Positions 20,726-29,559 of a stretch of 64,000 bases of DNA are shown in pieces. Position 1 is the stretch's first letter. Every line of letters begins with the position of its first letter. Below the pieces are notes generated by a model. It had not been told where the DNA came from. It did not search any database and worked only from the letters and a program-made list of their open reading frames with translations. The stretch comes from Deltaproteobacteria bacterium (GTDB taxonomy: Bacteria > Desulfobacterota > Dissulfuribacteria > Dissulfuribacterales > DYLC01): NCBI GenBank assembly GCA_028695735.1, contig JAQVIJ010000003.1:62001-126000 (forward strand), in the 5' to 3' direction. The position numbers and the translations under genes are program-made.

Positions 20726-22720
20726 TTACCTCCACAACCAGGTGACCACCAGAAGGGCTGCAATGGCCAGCACAATGTAGCTGATATATATCTGAAGACT
20801 GCCGTGCTGTATCCAGCGCAGGGAGCGCATGGCCCTCACAACAGGCATGGCTATGCGTTGCACTGCCAGGGTCTCGGCTATATCCAGAATGCTGGAGTGA
20901 TAGCGCGCCTTTGTGGGAAAGACGCCGACGGGCTCCTGGCATTCCTCGTGAATGGGGGCAAATGGTCTGAAAAACTCCAGAATAGAGGCTGCAAAGGATG
21001 AGCCTGTGTACTGTATTCGAGGGCTGGCCTTGGTGTATCCGCAGCCCCATGTGCAGGTGCGAGAGATGGGTTTGTGTCTATATAAAATGACTCGCAGCCA
21101 CCACAAGGCGGCACACACGAGCAGGAACAAGACGCTGCCCCATGAGATACGAGTAGTCAGGTCCATTATGGCTTGAGTCTGTAGAAGGGTTGTGGGTTGG
21201 TGTGTCATGGTAGTGACCATGGATATGGCTGATTTAAGGGCAGGTTTTGCAAAGACCGTGGGCAAGATACCTATGGCTATGCACATAGTTGCCAGAAACT
21301 GCATGGCATATCTCATGGATAGAGGGGCCTCGTGGGCATGCCTCGCCTCAGATGTGCGGGGTTCTCCCAAAAAGACTATGCCTGTTGCCTTGGTGAAGCA
21401 GGCCACTGCCAGTCCTCCGATGACCGCCAAGCTTATGGCCCCCAGGATTGTCAGCAGAAAGTCCATGTTGCTGATCTGCCTGGACTGAAATGCGGCGTTA
21501 TAGATGAAGAACTCGCTCACAAAGCCGTTTAATGGAGGCAGGCCGCAGATGGCTACAGCTCCGATAAGGGATGCCAATCCTGTGATGCGCATCTGTTTCA
21601 TGAGCCCGCCCAAGCGTTCAATGGCCAGGGTGCCTGTCCCGTGTGCCACACTTCCGGCTGCCATAAAGAGCAGGGACTTGAAGATGGCATGATTCAGTAC
21701 ATGCATGAGCCCGCCTGTAAAGCCACAGACAGCCATTATGGGATTGCCGGATGACATGCCTATCATCCCGATACCAATGCCTATGAGTATGATGCCGATG
21801 TTTTCTATACTGGAATATGCCAACAATCTCTTGATGTTGTTTTGCCCCATGGCATAGATCACACCCAGTATGCCGGACACCATGCCAAGTATCAAAACAG
21901 TACGGCCTATGGCCAGGGAATCAGGGGCAATGGTAAGATAAAGCCGCAGTATTCCATAGATGCCCATCTTGATCATGACCCCTGACATGATGGCCGAGAC
22001 ATGGCTCGGAGCCGCAGGGTGTGCATGGGGAAGCCAGATGTGCAGTGGAAAGATACCTGCCTTGGAGGCAAGGCCTGCAAATGCCAGGAAAAAGATGAGG
22101 AGCTTTGTGGATTCAGGCACGGGTGCACTTGCTGAAAGGCTGAAGGAGCCGGTCAGGCCATGAAGCCAACCAAAGGCTGCAAAGATGAAGAGGGCGCCTG
22201 CTTGAGTGAAGATAAAGTATATGTATGCCGCATGCCTGGTTGCCTTTTGTTCGTAGTCATAGACCACCAGAAAACAGGATGAGATGGACATGAGTTCCCA
22301 GGCCAAAAGGAATGTGACCATGTCGTGCGCCACCACTACTAATGACATGGCGCTGGCAAGTATGCCCAGAAGGGCCTGGTTTATGAGGGTGCGCAGCCCT
22401 TTTTCCCTTTCATTCAGGTAATGAAATCCATAGACGGCTGCAGCGCCTGTTATGAGGAATATGGTCAGCAGAAAGAAGGCTGACAGATTGTCCATGGAGA
22501 CGGACAGGATCAGGATATGTTGCCAGCTATAGGTGAGACTTTGAATGCCTGTCTCATTTATTCCTTGCCACACACTCCACAGCCCCATTAGGCAGCCCAG
22601 CAGTATGCCGATTGTCCCTAATTTCTTGGCAATCTGTGGCTGTGAATAAAGGGCTATGGAGGCGATGGGAATACTGGATAAGACAAAAACGGCCAAGAGG
22701 AGGGTTTGAATGGTGTTCAT
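20726..22720 (-). CDS. Ehr/HyfB-like antiporter-type membrane subunit (NuoL family)
   Basis: 664 residues with some 14-16 membrane segments. Motifs include FLLAWELMSISSCFLVVYDY (TM5 Glu), GIFPLHIWLPHAHPAAPSHV (TM7 Lys equivalent region and HPAAPS loop) and KRLLAYSSIENIG. It is the first gene of the operon, 198 nt downstream of a good promoter at 22918-22946. The C-terminal ~120 residues form a soluble or hinge part (CTWGCGYTKASPRIQYTGSS) seen in HyfB/HycC. It probably carries one of two ion-translocating channels in this complex. No strong ribosome site precedes ATG 22720. Confidence 0.87.
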   Translation of the reverse strand: MNTIQTLLLAVFVLSSIPIASIALYSQPQIAKKLGTIGILLGCLMGLWSVWQGINETGIQSLTYSWQHILILSVSMDNLSAFFLLTIFLITGAAAVYGFHYLNEREKGLRTLINQALLGILASAMSLVVVAHDMVTFLLAWELMSISSCFLVVYDYEQKATRHAAYIYFIFTQAGALFIFAAFGWLHGLTGSFSLSASAPVPESTKLLIFFLAFAGLASKAGIFPLHIWLPHAHPAAPSHVSAIMSGVMIKMGIYGILRLYLTIAPDSLAIGRTVLILGMVSGILGVIYAMGQNNIKRLLAYSSIENIGIILIGIGIGMIGMSSGNPIMAVCGFTGGLMHVLNHAIFKSLLFMAAGSVAHGTGTLAIERLGGLMKQMRITGLASLIGAVAICGLPPLNGFVSEFFIYNAAFQSRQISNMDFLLTILGAISLAVIGGLAVACFTKATGIVFLGEPRTSEARHAHEAPLSMRYAMQFLATMCIAIGILPTVFAKPALKSAISMVTTMTHQPTTLLQTQAIMDLTTRISWGSVLFLLVCAALWWLRVILYRHKPISRTCTWGCGYTKASPRIQYTGSSFAASILEFFRPFAPIHEECQEPVGVFPTKARYHSSILDIAETLAVQRIAMPVVRAMRSLRWIQHGSLQIYISYIVLAIAALLVVTWLWR

Positions 22721-22917
22721 GGCTTTTTGTGCATTAAAATGGAATATGGAATGCCGGAATGGCGTTTACTATACGAAGGTTTTGTGGCGGCAACTGGTGG
22801 GCAGGGCATGGGTATGGAACTGCTGTTGAAATGGAAGTGCCCGATGGAATACTTATGAGGTGTTGTGATATTAATGAGCGCATTTTATTCAAAGACCGCA
22901 AAAAATATGAATGCGCT

Positions 22918-22946
22918 TATATAAGCCCGTTGGCTATTTGTGTCAA
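22918..22946 (-). promoter_or_regulatory. Sigma-70 promoter of the Ehr-like operon
   Basis: Read on the minus strand: perfect TTGACA (22946-22941), a 17-nt spacer, TATATA (22923-22918). It lies in the 251-bp gap between the rng stop and the HyfB-like ATG, leaving a leader of about 190 nt. The rest of the gap shows no gene or clear hairpin. Confidence 0.65.
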
Positions 22947-22971
22947 GGTGGTTTTTTACAGTAACCTGGAG

Positions 22972-24495
22972 CTAAAGATATCGAATGTCATATTGCTCCA
23001 GGTGAAAGTCCTGCTGGGGGAGAATGGCTATCTCCATCTCCATGGTGCGCTCCAGGTGTTCCACATGATGGGATTCCTCCTTTAGAAGGAGTTCACCGAT
23101 TCTGGGATGCACCAGGAGTTCGATGCGTTTTGCATGGCTGTAGCCGGCCTCCCTTTGCATCCTTCTAAATATCTCGTAACAGATGGTGCGTTTGGACTTG
23201 AGCCAGCCCTTGCCCTCGCAATAGAAGCATTTGTCGCATAAAATGGACTGTAATCCTTCACGATTTCGTTTGCGGGTCATTTGAATGAGGCCCATTTCCG
23301 ACATCTTCAGGATATTGGTCTTGCATTTGTCCTTTTTCAGGGCCTCTTTCAATGTGTTGAAGACATCCTCCCGATTGACTGCGCTTTCCATGTCGATGAA
23401 GTCTATGACAATGAGGCCGCCTATGTTTCTGAGCCGCAGTTGATATGCTATCTCCTTGGCTGCCTCCAGATTGGTCTTGAGAATGGTGTCTTCCAGGTTG
23501 CGTTTACCCACGAATTTGCCGGTGTTGACATCTATGACCGTCAGGGCCTCTGTGGTCTCTATGACGATGTAACCCCCTGATTTAAGCCATATCTTCTCTC
23601 CAAGCGCCCTGGCCATTTCTACCTCTATGCCATAGGCGTCGAAGATGGGCATGGGATTTTCATAGAGCTCGATGCGCGGTTTGAGTTGGGGTGCGAAGGT
23701 GTCGGCAAAGACCAGAATACGATTATAGGCGTCCATGGAATCCACGACCACTTTGTGCACATCACCTGACAACAGGTCTCGAATGGCGCGCAGGGTGATG
23801 TCCAGGTCTTCATATACCAGGCTTGGGATGGGCATGTTCTGCGCCCTGTATTGGATATTTGTCCAGAGCTGGACCAGAAAGTCCATCTCCGCCTGAATCT
23901 CTTCGGCCCCGAGACCCTCACAGGCCGTGCGGGAGATAAAACCCATGCCTTTTGGCCTCAGGCCTTCGAGAATCTCACGCAGCCTCTTCCGCTCCGCCTC
24001 GTCAGTTATGCGGTGGGATATGCCCACCTGATCTATGGTGGGCATGAGAACCAGATGCCTTCCTGGAATGGAGATGTGGGAGGTGAGCCTTGCGCCCTTG
24101 GACCCGATGGGTTCCTTGGTGACCTGCACCAGTATCTCCTGGCCGTCAAAGAGCAGGTCTTCTATGCGGAATGCAGGGGCGATCTGCGAAGAAAAGCTGT
24201 CGTCTTCATTGGAGGCGTTTTCTTCCTCACAACAGCCTTTGTTTAGAAGGGCTTCAAATTCCGAGATGTGGTCATAGACATCCGAGATGTAGATGAAACC
24301 GGTGCGGTTCAGGCCGATCTCCACAAATGCGGCCTGCATGCCTGGCAGTACACGTACTACGCGGCCCTTGTAGATGTTCCCCACATATCCCCGTTCAGCC
24401 TTGCGCTCCACATGAAATTCCACCACGGACCCGTTTTCTATAAGGGCTATGCGGGTTTCCCAGGGGGCTGTGTTGATGATGAGTTCTGATGGCAT
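22972..24495 (-). CDS. rng: Ribonuclease G / RNase E-type endoribonuclease
   Basis: 507 residues. An S1 domain near the N-terminus (YVGNIYKGRVVRVLPG, GFIYISDV) is followed by the RNase E/G core with VIDVNTGKFVGKRNLEDT and GGLIVIDFIDM, the catalytic Asp pair. A Zn-link-like segment reads CDKCFYCEGKG, slightly unlike the usual CPxCxG. It processes rRNA and mRNA. ATG 24495 (MPSELIINT) is the family start; the frame extends to 24576 without support. Its first ~315 bp are duplicated upstream at 25199-25362 (see the repeat entry). The ribosome site is weak. Confidence 0.92.
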   Translation of the reverse strand: MPSELIINTAPWETRIALIENGSVVEFHVERKAERGYVGNIYKGRVVRVLPGMQAAFVEIGLNRTGFIYISDVYDHISEFEALLNKGCCEEENASNEDDSFSSQIAPAFRIEDLLFDGQEILVQVTKEPIGSKGARLTSHISIPGRHLVLMPTIDQVGISHRITDEAERKRLREILEGLRPKGMGFISRTACEGLGAEEIQAEMDFLVQLWTNIQYRAQNMPIPSLVYEDLDITLRAIRDLLSGDVHKVVVDSMDAYNRILVFADTFAPQLKPRIELYENPMPIFDAYGIEVEMARALGEKIWLKSGGYIVIETTEALTVIDVNTGKFVGKRNLEDTILKTNLEAAKEIAYQLRLRNIGGLIVIDFIDMESAVNREDVFNTLKEALKKDKCKTNILKMSEMGLIQMTRKRNREGLQSILCDKCFYCEGKGWLKSKRTICYEIFRRMQREAGYSHAKRIELLVHPRIGELLLKEESHHVEHLERTMEMEIAILPQQDFHLEQYDIRYL

Positions 24496-24548
24496 GGATA
24501 ACAATAGCAGATTTGAAAAGGCTACACAATGCATCCCTGTGTTACATA

Positions 24549-25133
24549 TCAGGTCTCTCTCATCACCCGTGCCCAATCAATGACGACCTGGGGCATGGTC
24601 ACGGCAGGTGTAGTGTTAACTAATTCATATATCTTGGGCTTGCCATAGGCGCCATTTTCCAGGAGATAGATGGTTACGATGCGATCTATTGGGTGCACCA
24701 GCCAGAACTCCCGCACTCCCACCCGTTCGTAGAGGTCGCGCTTTTTGATCTGGTCATGGGATGCCGTAGCAGGCGACAACACCTCGATGATCCAGTCAGG
24801 CGTCCCGCGGCAGCCGCGCTCGTCCAGCTTGGCCTTGTCGCAGATCACGCTGATATCAGGCTGCACCACGGTATCTACGGCGTCATCGGCCTCATTTTCC
24901 CGTGGCAGGCGCACATCAAAGGGCGCGATATAAGGCCTGCATGACGAGCCCTCTAATGAATCGGCGATCTGACGGGCCAGTTCAAGCACCACCTCCTGAT
25001 GAAGTCGTGTGGGTGCAGGCGTCATTGCATAGGCAACGCCGTCAATGAGCTCATAGCGTACATCTGCTGGCCATTGTAGGTAATCGGCATAGGTATAATA
25101 TTCCAATTTACGCTGTGGCAGTCCCATGAGCAC
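24549..25133 (-). CDS. Uma2-family (DUF820) nuclease-like protein, copy A
   Basis: 194 residues. A Uma2 protein with the restriction-endonuclease-like core: VVQPDISVICD, PDWIIEVLSPATASHDQIKK, YERVGVREFWLVHP. Family members are widespread, often multicopy, and their biological role is not settled. It differs from copy B (25376-25960) at about 11 residues, clustered near LELARQIADSLEGSS and at the C-terminus (KIYELVNTTPAV). ATG is preceded by AGGAGGTGCTC. It lies 53 nt upstream of rng on the same strand. Confidence 0.85.
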   Translation of the reverse strand: MLMGLPQRKLEYYTYADYLQWPADVRYELIDGVAYAMTPAPTRLHQEVVLELARQIADSLEGSSCRPYIAPFDVRLPRENEADDAVDTVVQPDISVICDKAKLDERGCRGTPDWIIEVLSPATASHDQIKKRDLYERVGVREFWLVHPIDRIVTIYLLENGAYGKPKIYELVNTTPAVTMPQVVIDWARVMRET

Positions 25134-25154
25134 CTCCTGTTTGTATTGAAAGTA

Positions 25155-25322
25155 TTACACAGAGCCGCGCCAGCCCTTTTCCTCTCCTCTTGAGATAGTT
25201 TCTTCCTCACAACAGCCTTTGTTCAGAAGGGCTTCAAAATGAAATTCCACCACGGACCCGTTGTCTAGAAGGGCTATGCGGGTTTCCCAGGGGGCTGTGT
25301 TGATGATGAGTTCTGATGGCAT
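25155..25322 (-). pseudogene. Chimeric remnant: rng N-terminus fused to plsY C-terminus
   Basis: From ATG 25322 the frame reads MPSELIINTAPWETRIAL (as RNase G), skips 51 codons in frame, resumes with FEALLNKGCCEEE, passes through TISRG, and ends EEKGWRGSV, the exact PlsY C-terminus. It is a by-product of the tandem duplication. The catalytic core and S1 domain are absent, so no RNase activity is expected. Whether the 55-residue ORF is translated is unknown. Confidence 0.8.
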
Positions 25323-25375
25323 GGATAACAATAGCAGATTTGAAAAGGCTACACAATGCGTCCCTGTGTTACATA

Positions 25376-25960
25376 TCAGGTCTCTCTCATCACCCGTGCC
25401 CAATCAATGACGACCTGGGGCATGGTCAAGGCAGGGGTGGTGTGGAGTAGTTCGTCTATCTTGGGTTTGCCATAGGCGCCATTTTCCAGGAGATAGATGG
25501 TTACGATGCGATCTATTGGATGCACCAGCCAGAACTCCCGCACTCCCACCCGTTCGTAGAGGTCGCGCTTTCTGATCTGGTCATGGGATGCCGTAGCAGG
25601 CGACAACACCTCGATGATCCAGTCAGGCGCCCCGCGGCAGCCGCGCTCGTCCAGCTTGGCCTTGTCGCAGATCACGCTGATGTCAGGCTGAACCACGGTA
25701 TCTACGGCGTCATCGGCCTCATTTTCCCGTGGCAGGCGCACATCAAAGGGCGCGATATAGGGCCTGCATGGCGAGCCCTCTAATGCATCGGCGATCTGAC
25801 GGAATATCTCGCCAACGACCTCCTGATGAAGTCGTGTGGGTGCAGGCGTCATTGCATAGGCAACGCCGTCAATGAGCTCATAGCGTACATCTGCTGGCCA
25901 TTGTAGGTAATCGGCATAGGTATAATATTCCAATTTACGCTGTGGCAGTCCCATGAGCAC
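25376..25960 (-). CDS. Uma2-family (DUF820) nuclease-like protein, copy B
   Basis: 194 residues, about 94% identical to copy A by eye. Motifs are the same (VVQPDISVICD, PDWIIEVLSPATASHDQ, REFWLVHP), and differences include GEIFRQIADALEGSP and KIDELLHTTPAL. It follows plsY by 21 nt and is probably co-transcribed with it. Position next to intact plsY suggests this is the original location on the plsY side, and copy A keeps the original rng side. Function unknown. Confidence 0.85.
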   Translation of the reverse strand: MLMGLPQRKLEYYTYADYLQWPADVRYELIDGVAYAMTPAPTRLHQEVVGEIFRQIADALEGSPCRPYIAPFDVRLPRENEADDAVDTVVQPDISVICDKAKLDERGCRGAPDWIIEVLSPATASHDQIRKRDLYERVGVREFWLVHPIDRIVTIYLLENGAYGKPKIDELLHTTPALTMPQVVIDWARVMRET

Positions 25961-25981
25961 CTCCTATTTGTCTTGAAAGTA

Positions 25982-26590
25982 TTACACAGAGCCGCGCCAG
26001 CCCTTTTCCTCTCCTCTGAGCAGTCGCTGAATGTTGTCGCGATGCCTCCACCAGACCAATATGGCTATGGCCCAGGTGGCGATGGAGATGGGAACAGATG
26101 GCAGAAAAAACATCTGAAGCACGGGCATGACGAGCGCCGCTGTAAGGGACCCTGCGGATACAAAGCCTGTCCGCCATACTACTATGATAAAGGACAATAG
26201 GGCTATGGCAAGGGCCGAAGGGCAGAGGGCGAGAAACACACCAGCAGCAGTGGCCACGCCTTTCCCACCGCGAAAACGCAGAAAGATCGAGTAGCAGTGT
26301 CCTAAAAAGGCACAGAGTGCCGTGGCTGCCAGGATCTCCTCGGCATGTTCATGGCCCTGCAACAGGTTTGCGCAGACTGTGACCGGCAGCCAGCCCTTGG
26401 CCAGGTCCATCAGCAGGGTGAGAATGCCCAGACTTTTGCCCAGGGTGCGGGTGACATTGGTGGCCCCGATATTGCCACTGCCATGTCTGCGGATATCCAT
26501 GCCCATGGCCTTGCCGATGAGTAGGCCAAAGGGGATGGAGCCCAGCAGATATGCCCCGATACAGAATAATATCAATTGCAACCAAGCCAT
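25982..26590 (-). CDS. plsY: Glycerol-3-phosphate acyltransferase PlsY
   Basis: 202 residues, a polytopic inner-membrane enzyme. It transfers the acyl group from acyl-phosphate to glycerol-3-phosphate, the first step of phospholipid synthesis. Conserved motifs are visible: GSIPFGLLIGK, RRHGSGNIGATNVTRTLG, GHCYSIFLRFRGGKGVATAAGV, and VWWRHRDNIQRLLRGEE at the end. It begins the minus-strand run plsY-Uma2-Uma2-rng and is divergent from malQ. Identification is secure. Confidence 0.96.
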   Translation of the reverse strand: MAWLQLILFCIGAYLLGSIPFGLLIGKAMGMDIRRHGSGNIGATNVTRTLGKSLGILTLLMDLAKGWLPVTVCANLLQGHEHAEEILAATALCAFLGHCYSIFLRFRGGKGVATAAGVFLALCPSALAIALLSFIIVVWRTGFVSAGSLTAALVMPVLQMFFLPSVPISIATWAIAILVWWRHRDNIQRLLRGEEKGWRGSV

Positions 26591-26643
26591 GTGGCCATTT
26601 AATATGTCTTAAAATAAAAATCAAGCAAACAGGAACGGAAAAT

Positions 26644-28791
26644 ATGAACGAGACTTCAAACGCCATGCAGGAGTTGACAGGGTTTCTGGGCATTGCCCAC
26701 ACATATACGGATATCTTCGGCCAAAGACACGAGGCGTCATTGAATGCCCAGGTGGCCGTTATTCAGGCCATGACCGGCATTCAGGACATAGAAGAACCTG
26801 CCCATGTCCTTCAAGAGCTGCTTCAACAAAGGGCAAAACAGGTAATCGAGCCTGTACATGGAGTGCAGCCTCAAGAGGAGGTGGAGTGCTGTCTCATCCT
26901 GCGGCCAGGCTATGACGGAGAGCTGGTGAAGTGGGTCTTGAGATTGGAAAATGGTCAAGATTACGAAGGCACCGCACAAATTTTTAGAAAAGAATGCCCA
27001 ACGAGGCCATGTGCCAAGGGATTTGAGTCATATTCTTGTAAAATTCCGCCATGTGCTGAACTAGGCTATCACAGCCTGTCGTTGTATCTGAAAGGCGGGG
27101 AAATCCTTTCCACCACTTTGATAGTTGCCCCTTCAGTTTGTTATTTGCCTGCATCAGAAAGGCGGTATTGGGGCCTGGCCTGCCAGGTCTATGCCCTAAA
27201 AGGCCTCAAGAATTGGGGGATGGGTGACCTATCGGATGTGGAGGCGCTTTTGAATTCGGCGTCCCATTTAGGTGCAGGGTTTCTGGGCCTCAATCCCCTG
27301 TGCAGCCTCTTTTATGCAAGACCTGAACACATCAGCCCCTACAGCCCTTCGAGCCGTTCCTTTTTTCATTATCTGTATCTGGATGTCCCTCTCATGCCGG
27401 AGTTTTCAGAGTGTCCTGCTGCTCAAAGGCTGTTCGAAAGCGAGGCCTTTCAGACAAGGCTGCGAGCAACGCGCAACTGCGAGTTCGTGGATTACTTAGA
27501 GGTGGCCAAGCTCAAAAAACAGATATTGGAACTGCTATATAACCATTTTGTGCAGCACCATTTGAAAGACAATACGGACATGGCCTTGGCATTCAGGTCC
27601 TTTCAGCAAGAGAAAGGCGAGAGGCTCCATGCCTTTGGGGTGTTCGAGGCCCTAAATGAGTATCTTTTGTCGTTGGATTCCAACAATTGGGGCTGGCCTG
27701 TGTGGCCCAAGGCATTTCAGGACAGAAAAGGCAGTGAGGTGGCCGCCTTTGCCGATGCGCATAGAAAACGAGTGGAGTTTTTTCAATATCTGCAATACCA
27801 TCTGCATCTGCAGTTGAGCATGCTTCAGCGCACGGCCATGGGGCAAGGTATGTCTTTAGGACTCTACTTTGACCTACCGGTGGGCTCTGATGCCTCTGGG
27901 TTTGATGTGTGGTATGACTCGCAGCCCTTTGCGCTGAACATGTCCATAGGCGCCCCTCCTGATGAGTTCAATCCCAAGGGCCAGAACTGGGGGCTTCCGC
28001 CCATGATACCCCAGCGGCTTAGAGAAAGGCGATATGAGCCGTTTATAGAGGTCTTGCGGGCCAATATGCGCTATGCCTCTATCTTGCGCATTGACCATGT
28101 CATGAGCCTCATGAGGCTCTTTTGGATACCTCGTGGCATGGAGGCGGACCAAGGCCTCTATGTGCACTATCCCATGAAGGAGCTCATGTCCATAGTGGCC
28201 CTGGAGAGCCACAGAAACCAGTGTGTGGTGGTGGGCGAGGACCTGGGAACCGTGCCCGATGAGTTTCGCTTGGCCATGAAACAGGCTGGCATGCTCTCAT
28301 ACCGCATCTTCTACTTTGAGCGCACAGACGAGCGTTTTTTGAGGCCCGAGGAGCTGCCGCAACAGGCCCTGGCCACGGTTACCAGCCATGACCTGCCCAC
28401 CCTTCGAGGTTATTGGCAGGGCCGTGACATAGACCTGCGCACCTGTCTGGAGCTGTTTCCTTCAAAGGAACTGAAGGACAGGCAGATTGCTTTGCGAAAA
28501 CAGGCCCGAAAGGAGCTCCTTGACCTGTTGAACCTCACAAATGACGCCTTTACTCCTGAGCTGGTGCAGAGGCTTTACTGCTATTTGGGGCAGGCCAAGT
28601 CCATGTTGCTGCTTGTGCCTTTGGAAGACCTGATGAATCAGTTAGACCAGGTGAATCTGCCGGGCACGGTGCAGGAGTATCCCAACTGGCGCAGGCGGCT
28701 GCCCTATTCTATTGAGGAGTTGACAAGGAGGTTGTCAGCTGAGCTTTCATGGCTGATACGAATTCGAAGTGAGCAGGGTTTAGAGGGCTGA
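26644..28791 (+). CDS. malQ: 4-alpha-glucanotransferase (amylomaltase)
   Basis: 715 residues, the long MalQ form with an N-terminal extension before the GH77 barrel. It transfers glucan segments between maltodextrins and releases glucose. Catalytic signatures are LRIDHVMSLMRLFWIP (nucleophile Asp), VVGEDLGTVPDE (acid/base Glu) and TSHDLPTLRGYW (third Asp). ATG 26644 is chosen over upstream starts in the plsY promoter region, with a modest GGAACGGAAA site. Glucokinase at 51371 and gpmI at 55044 would channel the released glucose. Convergent with the next gene, 12 nt apart. Confidence 0.93.
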   Translation: MNETSNAMQELTGFLGIAHTYTDIFGQRHEASLNAQVAVIQAMTGIQDIEEPAHVLQELLQQRAKQVIEPVHGVQPQEEVECCLILRPGYDGELVKWVLRLENGQDYEGTAQIFRKECPTRPCAKGFESYSCKIPPCAELGYHSLSLYLKGGEILSTTLIVAPSVCYLPASERRYWGLACQVYALKGLKNWGMGDLSDVEALLNSASHLGAGFLGLNPLCSLFYARPEHISPYSPSSRSFFHYLYLDVPLMPEFSECPAAQRLFESEAFQTRLRATRNCEFVDYLEVAKLKKQILELLYNHFVQHHLKDNTDMALAFRSFQQEKGERLHAFGVFEALNEYLLSLDSNNWGWPVWPKAFQDRKGSEVAAFADAHRKRVEFFQYLQYHLHLQLSMLQRTAMGQGMSLGLYFDLPVGSDASGFDVWYDSQPFALNMSIGAPPDEFNPKGQNWGLPPMIPQRLRERRYEPFIEVLRANMRYASILRIDHVMSLMRLFWIPRGMEADQGLYVHYPMKELMSIVALESHRNQCVVVGEDLGTVPDEFRLAMKQAGMLSYRIFYFERTDERFLRPEELPQQALATVTSHDLPTLRGYWQGRDIDLRTCLELFPSKELKDRQIALRKQARKELLDLLNLTNDAFTPELVQRLYCYLGQAKSMLLLVPLEDLMNQLDQVNLPGTVQEYPNWRRRLPYSIEELTRRLSAELSWLIRIRSEQGLEG

Positions 28792-28803
28792 TGAAAAATG
28801 GTT

Positions 28804-29559
28804 TTAGACCGCTATGCGCATCAGGTCTTCGGCCAGCAGAATCTCTCCATCAAACTCCTTTGTACACGGGGCAATGGGGTCATAGCGGTCGCAGATGGGA
28901 TAGAAGTGAGTGAGCACTAATCGCTTGACCTGCGCCTCCCTTGCCATGCGGCCTGCCTCTGAGGGCATGAGGTGGCCTTGGCGTTTTTGTCCCTCTGGAT
29001 TGGCGCACTCACACAAAAAGAGGTCGGCTTTCTGGGCAAGGCACACCAATTCAGGGCAATAATCTGTATCTCCTGAAAAGACGATGCTTTTCCCCTGTGA
29101 GTCTGTGAGGCGGTAGGCAAGGCTTTGAGGCGTGTGCTGAACCTGTGTGGTCTGTAGAGTAATGGACTGGAATTTAAGGCAATTTTCTTCTATCTCACGA
29201 AGCTGCATCTTTTCTGGTTCCATTTCCACCCACTGCCCAAAGATGGCTGTGAGGCCTGTGTGAATGGCCTTTAGGCCAGGCGGTCCCCATATCTCCATGG
29301 GCGTGGAGCGAATGAAATCCCCTGCATATCTGGAGGCGAAGATGTACGGAGCAAGCTCACCTATGTGATCCACATGAAAATGGGTGTAGAGCAGCAGGTC
29401 GATGGAGGCATAGTGAATGCCGGCCACTGCCATTTGATGCAAGGTGCCTGCTGCGCTGTCCACGAGTATGGTAATCCCATCGGCCTTGAGGCAGGCGGCA
29501 GGCCCTGCCCTGCGAGGGGATGGGGCGCATGTGCCGGAACCCAGAATGATCAGCTCCAT
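28804..29559 (-). CDS. MBL-fold metallo-hydrolase, RNase Z-like
   Basis: 251 residues. The beta-lactamase-fold metal motif is THFHVDHIGE, with FSGDTDYCPEL and LTHFYPICD supplying further ligands. The N-terminus MELIILGSGTCAPSPRR is typical of RNase Z and related phosphodiesterases. The RNase Z exosite arm is not evident, so a different substrate is possible. It directly abuts smpB (stop and start contiguous at 29559/29560) and is the third gene of the prfB-smpB operon. Confidence 0.8.
   Translation of the reverse strand: MELIILGSGTCAPSPRRAGPAACLKADGITILVDSAAGTLHQMAVAGIHYASIDLLLYTHFHVDHIGELAPYIFASRYAGDFIRSTPMEIWGPPGLKAIHTGLTAIFGQWVEMEPEKMQLREIEENCLKFQSITLQTTQVQHTPQSLAYRLTDSQGKSIVFSGDTDYCPELVCLAQKADLFLCECANPEGQKRQGHLMPSEAGRMAREAQVKRLVLTHFYPICDRYDPIAPCTKEFDGEILLAEDLMRIAV

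Larger units (their letters stand above)
24222..26017. repeat. Tandem duplication of rng head + Uma2 gene + plsY tail
   Basis: Two direct copies: 24222-25190 and 25199-26017. Each holds, in minus-strand order, the last ~36 bp of plsY, a Uma2 gene with its upstream region, and the 5' part of rng. The right copy lacks 153 bp of the rng part (exactly 51 codons, the S1 domain region). Junction sequence at 25183-25199 joins ...CTCCTCT of plsY to TTTCTTCCTCAC of rng. The full rng and full plsY lie at the outer ends, so the duplication left both essential genes intact. Confidence 0.85.

Noticed and set aside
15395-22720. Calling the cluster a functional group 4 [NiFe] hydrogenase
   Set aside because: Both Ni-binding CxxC pairs are missing from the large subunit and no maturation genes accompany it.
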